Source: Bacteroidia bacterium (GTDB taxonomy: Bacteria > Bacteroidota > Bacteroidia > Bacteroidales > Prolixibacteraceae). From it: DNA of 64,000 nt. Location: assembly GCA_026391315.1 (NCBI GenBank), contig JAPLDT010000053.1:25828-89827 (forward strand). Reading direction: 5' to 3'. Under the pieces are notes generated by a model, which ran no database searches, was not told the origin of the DNA, and worked only from the letters and a program-made list of their open reading frames with translations. Both the position numbers and the translations under genes were made by a program. Each line of letters starts with the position of its first letter. The first letter of the stretch is position 1. Positions 61,722 through 64,000 of this stretch are shown piece after piece.

Positions 61722-63380
61722 GGGCCTGCTGAAAAAGTGTTTACTATTTGATTTCATGTCAATTATAACGATATTTGAGAGAATAAGTGCAAGGAATTAT
61801 GGAAAAAGTAAAAAGAAAGCATGCACCGACTCCAGCATACATGAGTCCGAATCAACTTACTTTGGATGCATTTAAGAGTCCATTCGAGCGTGAACTTAAC
61901 CCCAGTAACAGATGGGTAGTTCTTGCCGGACTGATTCCATGGGACGAGATTAGCTCATTATATCTCAAAAATGTACCAGCGAGTAATACGGGGCGTCCTG
62001 CTTTAAATCCTAGAATTGTTATAGGTTCTCTGATCATTAAACACATGTGTAATCTTGACGATCGTGAGGCAGTTGATCAGATAGCTGAAAACATTTATAT
62101 GCAGTACTTTCTGGGCTATACGAGCTTTATCAAGGAACCACCGTTTGATGCCTCTCTGTTTGTTGATTTCCGGAAGAAACTTGGAATGGATAGCCTGAAT
62201 GCCATCAACGAAAAGATAGCTGAACTAAAGGCTGATTTTCTTTTTCAGAACGACAATAGAAAACCTGAGAAAGATGATCATGATTCATCTGGTGCTGACA
62301 ATCATTCTGATTCCTCTCAGGTTGAAAATAAAGGCAGAATCATCTTTGATGCCACAGCCTGTCCTCAGGATATTGCTTATCCAACGGATCTGGACCTGCT
62401 TTCAGATGCAAGAGAGAAATCAGAGCAATTGATTGATCAGCTCTACAACCCCGTATTGCATAAGAAAAAGCCCAGGACTTATCGTAAAATTGCCCGTCAC
62501 CGTTACCTGAAAACAGCTCAGAAAAAGAATAAAACTCACAAAGAAATACGCAAAGCGACAGGTAGCCAGTTAGGATTTTTAAAACGTAATCTTAACTCAA
62601 TCAATAGGTTATTAGACTCATATAAAACGATCCCTCTCAAGCACAAAAACCACAAATACCTTTTGGTGATAAACACGTTGTATGCTCAACAGAAAGAGAT
62701 GTATAGCAATGGAGTTCATCGCATTGATGATAGGATTGTCAGTATCCACCAACCTCATGTTCGACCAATCGTTCGCGGGAAAAGCCAGGCAAAAGTCGAG
62801 TTTGGGGCAAAGATCCACCTTTCACTCATTGATGGAATATCATTTCTCGATCAGCTGAGCTGGGATGCCTTTAATGAAGGAAGCCACATGATGGAGTACA
62901 TTGAGAAATACCGGAATCGTTTTGGCTTTTATCCCAAGGAGGTTCTGGCAGATCAGATCTACTGCAACCGAATTAACCGTGCTGCCCTGAAAGAGAAAGG
63001 AATCAAGCTGCTGGCCAAGCCACTGGGAAGGCCATCGGCTGTGCAAAAACACGTAAGTCCGGGAGAACGTAATCCAATCGAAGGAAAGTTTGGACAAGCC
63101 AAAACAGCCTACGGGTTAAACCGTGTAAAGGCCAGACTTAGAGAAACCAGCGAATCGTGGATTGCCTGCATCATCCTGGTGCTTAACCTGGTCAAATTGG
63201 CCGGGGTGGCACTCCCATATCTTATTGTCAACTTGCTTTCCAATTTAACAGCACAGGTGATAAAAATATGTCGATCATATTCTTACCAAGATTTTCAGAT
63301 AGATTTAAAAATTATTATACAAATGCTCTACTCTAAACAAGTTGAGCTAAAAAATCTGGCCTGAGTTTAACAGCAGACCC
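61722..63380 (+). mobile_element. IS element (IS5/IS1182-like), 1659 bp
   Basis: Imperfect terminal inverted repeats GGGCCTGCTG (61722-61731) / CAGCAGACCC (63371-63380); flanking TAATTA direct repeat at 61716-61721 and 63381-63386. Confidence 0.88.
61799..63364 (+). CDS. IS transposase, DDE type
   Basis: RPALNPRIVIGSLIIKHMCNLDDREAVDQIAENIYMQYFLGY; DATACPQDIAYPTDLDLLSDAREKSEQLID; C-terminal PIEGKFGQAKTAYGLNRVKAR. Confidence 0.93.
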   Translation: MEKVKRKHAPTPAYMSPNQLTLDAFKSPFERELNPSNRWVVLAGLIPWDEISSLYLKNVPASNTGRPALNPRIVIGSLIIKHMCNLDDREAVDQIAENIYMQYFLGYTSFIKEPPFDASLFVDFRKKLGMDSLNAINEKIAELKADFLFQNDNRKPEKDDHDSSGADNHSDSSQVENKGRIIFDATACPQDIAYPTDLDLLSDAREKSEQLIDQLYNPVLHKKKPRTYRKIARHRYLKTAQKKNKTHKEIRKATGSQLGFLKRNLNSINRLLDSYKTIPLKHKNHKYLLVINTLYAQQKEMYSNGVHRIDDRIVSIHQPHVRPIVRGKSQAKVEFGAKIHLSLIDGISFLDQLSWDAFNEGSHMMEYIEKYRNRFGFYPKEVLADQIYCNRINRAALKEKGIKLLAKPLGRPSAVQKHVSPGERNPIEGKFGQAKTAYGLNRVKARLRETSESWIACIILVLNLVKLAGVALPYLIVNLLSNLTAQVIKICRSYSYQDFQIDLKIIIQMLYSKQVELKNLA

Positions 63381-63534
63381 TAATTACCTTGCCAGTCTCA
63401 GCTTCATCGATTGATTTCTGCAATATCGCATTGGGTGTTTTTTCATCGATGATTTTAGCGTAGCGTTGGGTTTTCAGGTACTCAACCATCTTTTTTGCAT
63501 CTATGGTTTTATCGTCGATTACTATTGTTGTCAT
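63381..63534 (-). pseudogene. N-terminal part of a small antitoxin-like gene (MTTIVIDDKTIDAKKMVEYLKTQRYAKIIDEKTPNAILQKSIDEAETGKVI) split by the IS
   Basis: Reverse-strand translation from ATG at 63534; reading frame meets the IS end. Confidence 0.85.
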
Positions 63535-63916
63535 CTCAATCCTAATTTTTTACAAATATATGAAACCTTTAGGCCAAAGCATAAATGATTAACATGCCAT
63601 TTTTTACAAACCCGCATGGCCTTGATCGTAGAGGTTGGCGGGTTTGGATTTAGAAGATAGAAAGATTGATCCGCTGCTGGCGGATTTTCTTTTTTAAACA
63701 AGGTGAATGACATGAAAATTACCATGATAATAATGGTAAAGAATTTATTTTATTACTTTTATTGTTGCCAACAATATGAACCTGAACCTATACAGCCCCC
63801 GTTAGTTGTTGATGTATGGTTTTATTGTACATATAAACGAGGTTGAACTAAACCTATCGGTAATTTTCTAATAGTTTTAAGATGAACATTTTAAAACTAT
63901 TTGTCATGAAAAAAAA

Positions 63917-64000
63917 GAATCTCTTCTGGTAGAGAAGCTGATCCAAGAGATGCAGCTCCGTAATTACAGTCCACGTTCGGTACACACCTACAGTGAACTT
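63917..64000 (+). CDS. N-terminal fragment of a tyrosine recombinase/integrase, truncated by window edge
   Basis: ESLLVEKLIQEMQLRNYSPRSVHTYSEL is typical of the phage-integrase SAM-like N-terminal domain. Confidence 0.65.

Noticed and set aside
1-64000. tRNA, rRNA or prophage structural genes
   Set aside because: None recognised by eye; a tRNAscan/Infernal run would be needed to exclude small RNA genes

Overview
This is a Bacteroidetes-type chromosomal window. Supporting signs are the PorP/SprF protein, the CHU_C/type-B T9SS C-terminal domains, the PPi-dependent PFK, and serC next to a DUF1015 gene. Calls rest on the supplied ORF translations and on reading the DNA; no database search was possible. 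Main content: (i) polyol/sugar dehydrogenases (SDR, SorE-like); (ii) a PEP/pyruvate-binding protein with receiver-like N-terminal domains; (iii) housekeeping genes (gcvT, serC, DUF1015, YggS-type PLP protein, uvrA, pfp, rsmE, ompA-like, serA-like, tkt); (iv) three tandem giant secreted PKD/Ig-like proteins (one C-type lectin, two IgGFc-binding-like), the middle one broken by an out-of-frame deletion, followed by porP/sprF; (v) a single-chain EtfB-EtfA fusion with ETF-QO; (vi) a heme-copper oxidase-type operon controlled by an Rrf2 regulator, with a TM6 CuB His->Asp replacement and a subunit II lacking CuA cysteines, likely a non-canonical NO reductase; (vii) a two-component system beside a tiny Cys/Lys-rich secreted protein; (viii) a compact five-gene operon (52941-61588) encoding a b-type-cytochrome-like membrane protein, an FAD/Fe-S oxidoreductase with altered ferredoxin motifs, a 20-CxxCH and a 43-CxxCH multiheme cytochrome, and an outer-membrane beta-barrel, a candidate trans-envelope electron conduit; (ix) an IS element (61722-63380) that splits a 65-codon antitoxin-like gene, which I can rejoin exactly in silico. 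Several palindromic intergenic repeat families are also present. I consider (viii) and (vi) the most exciting systems.
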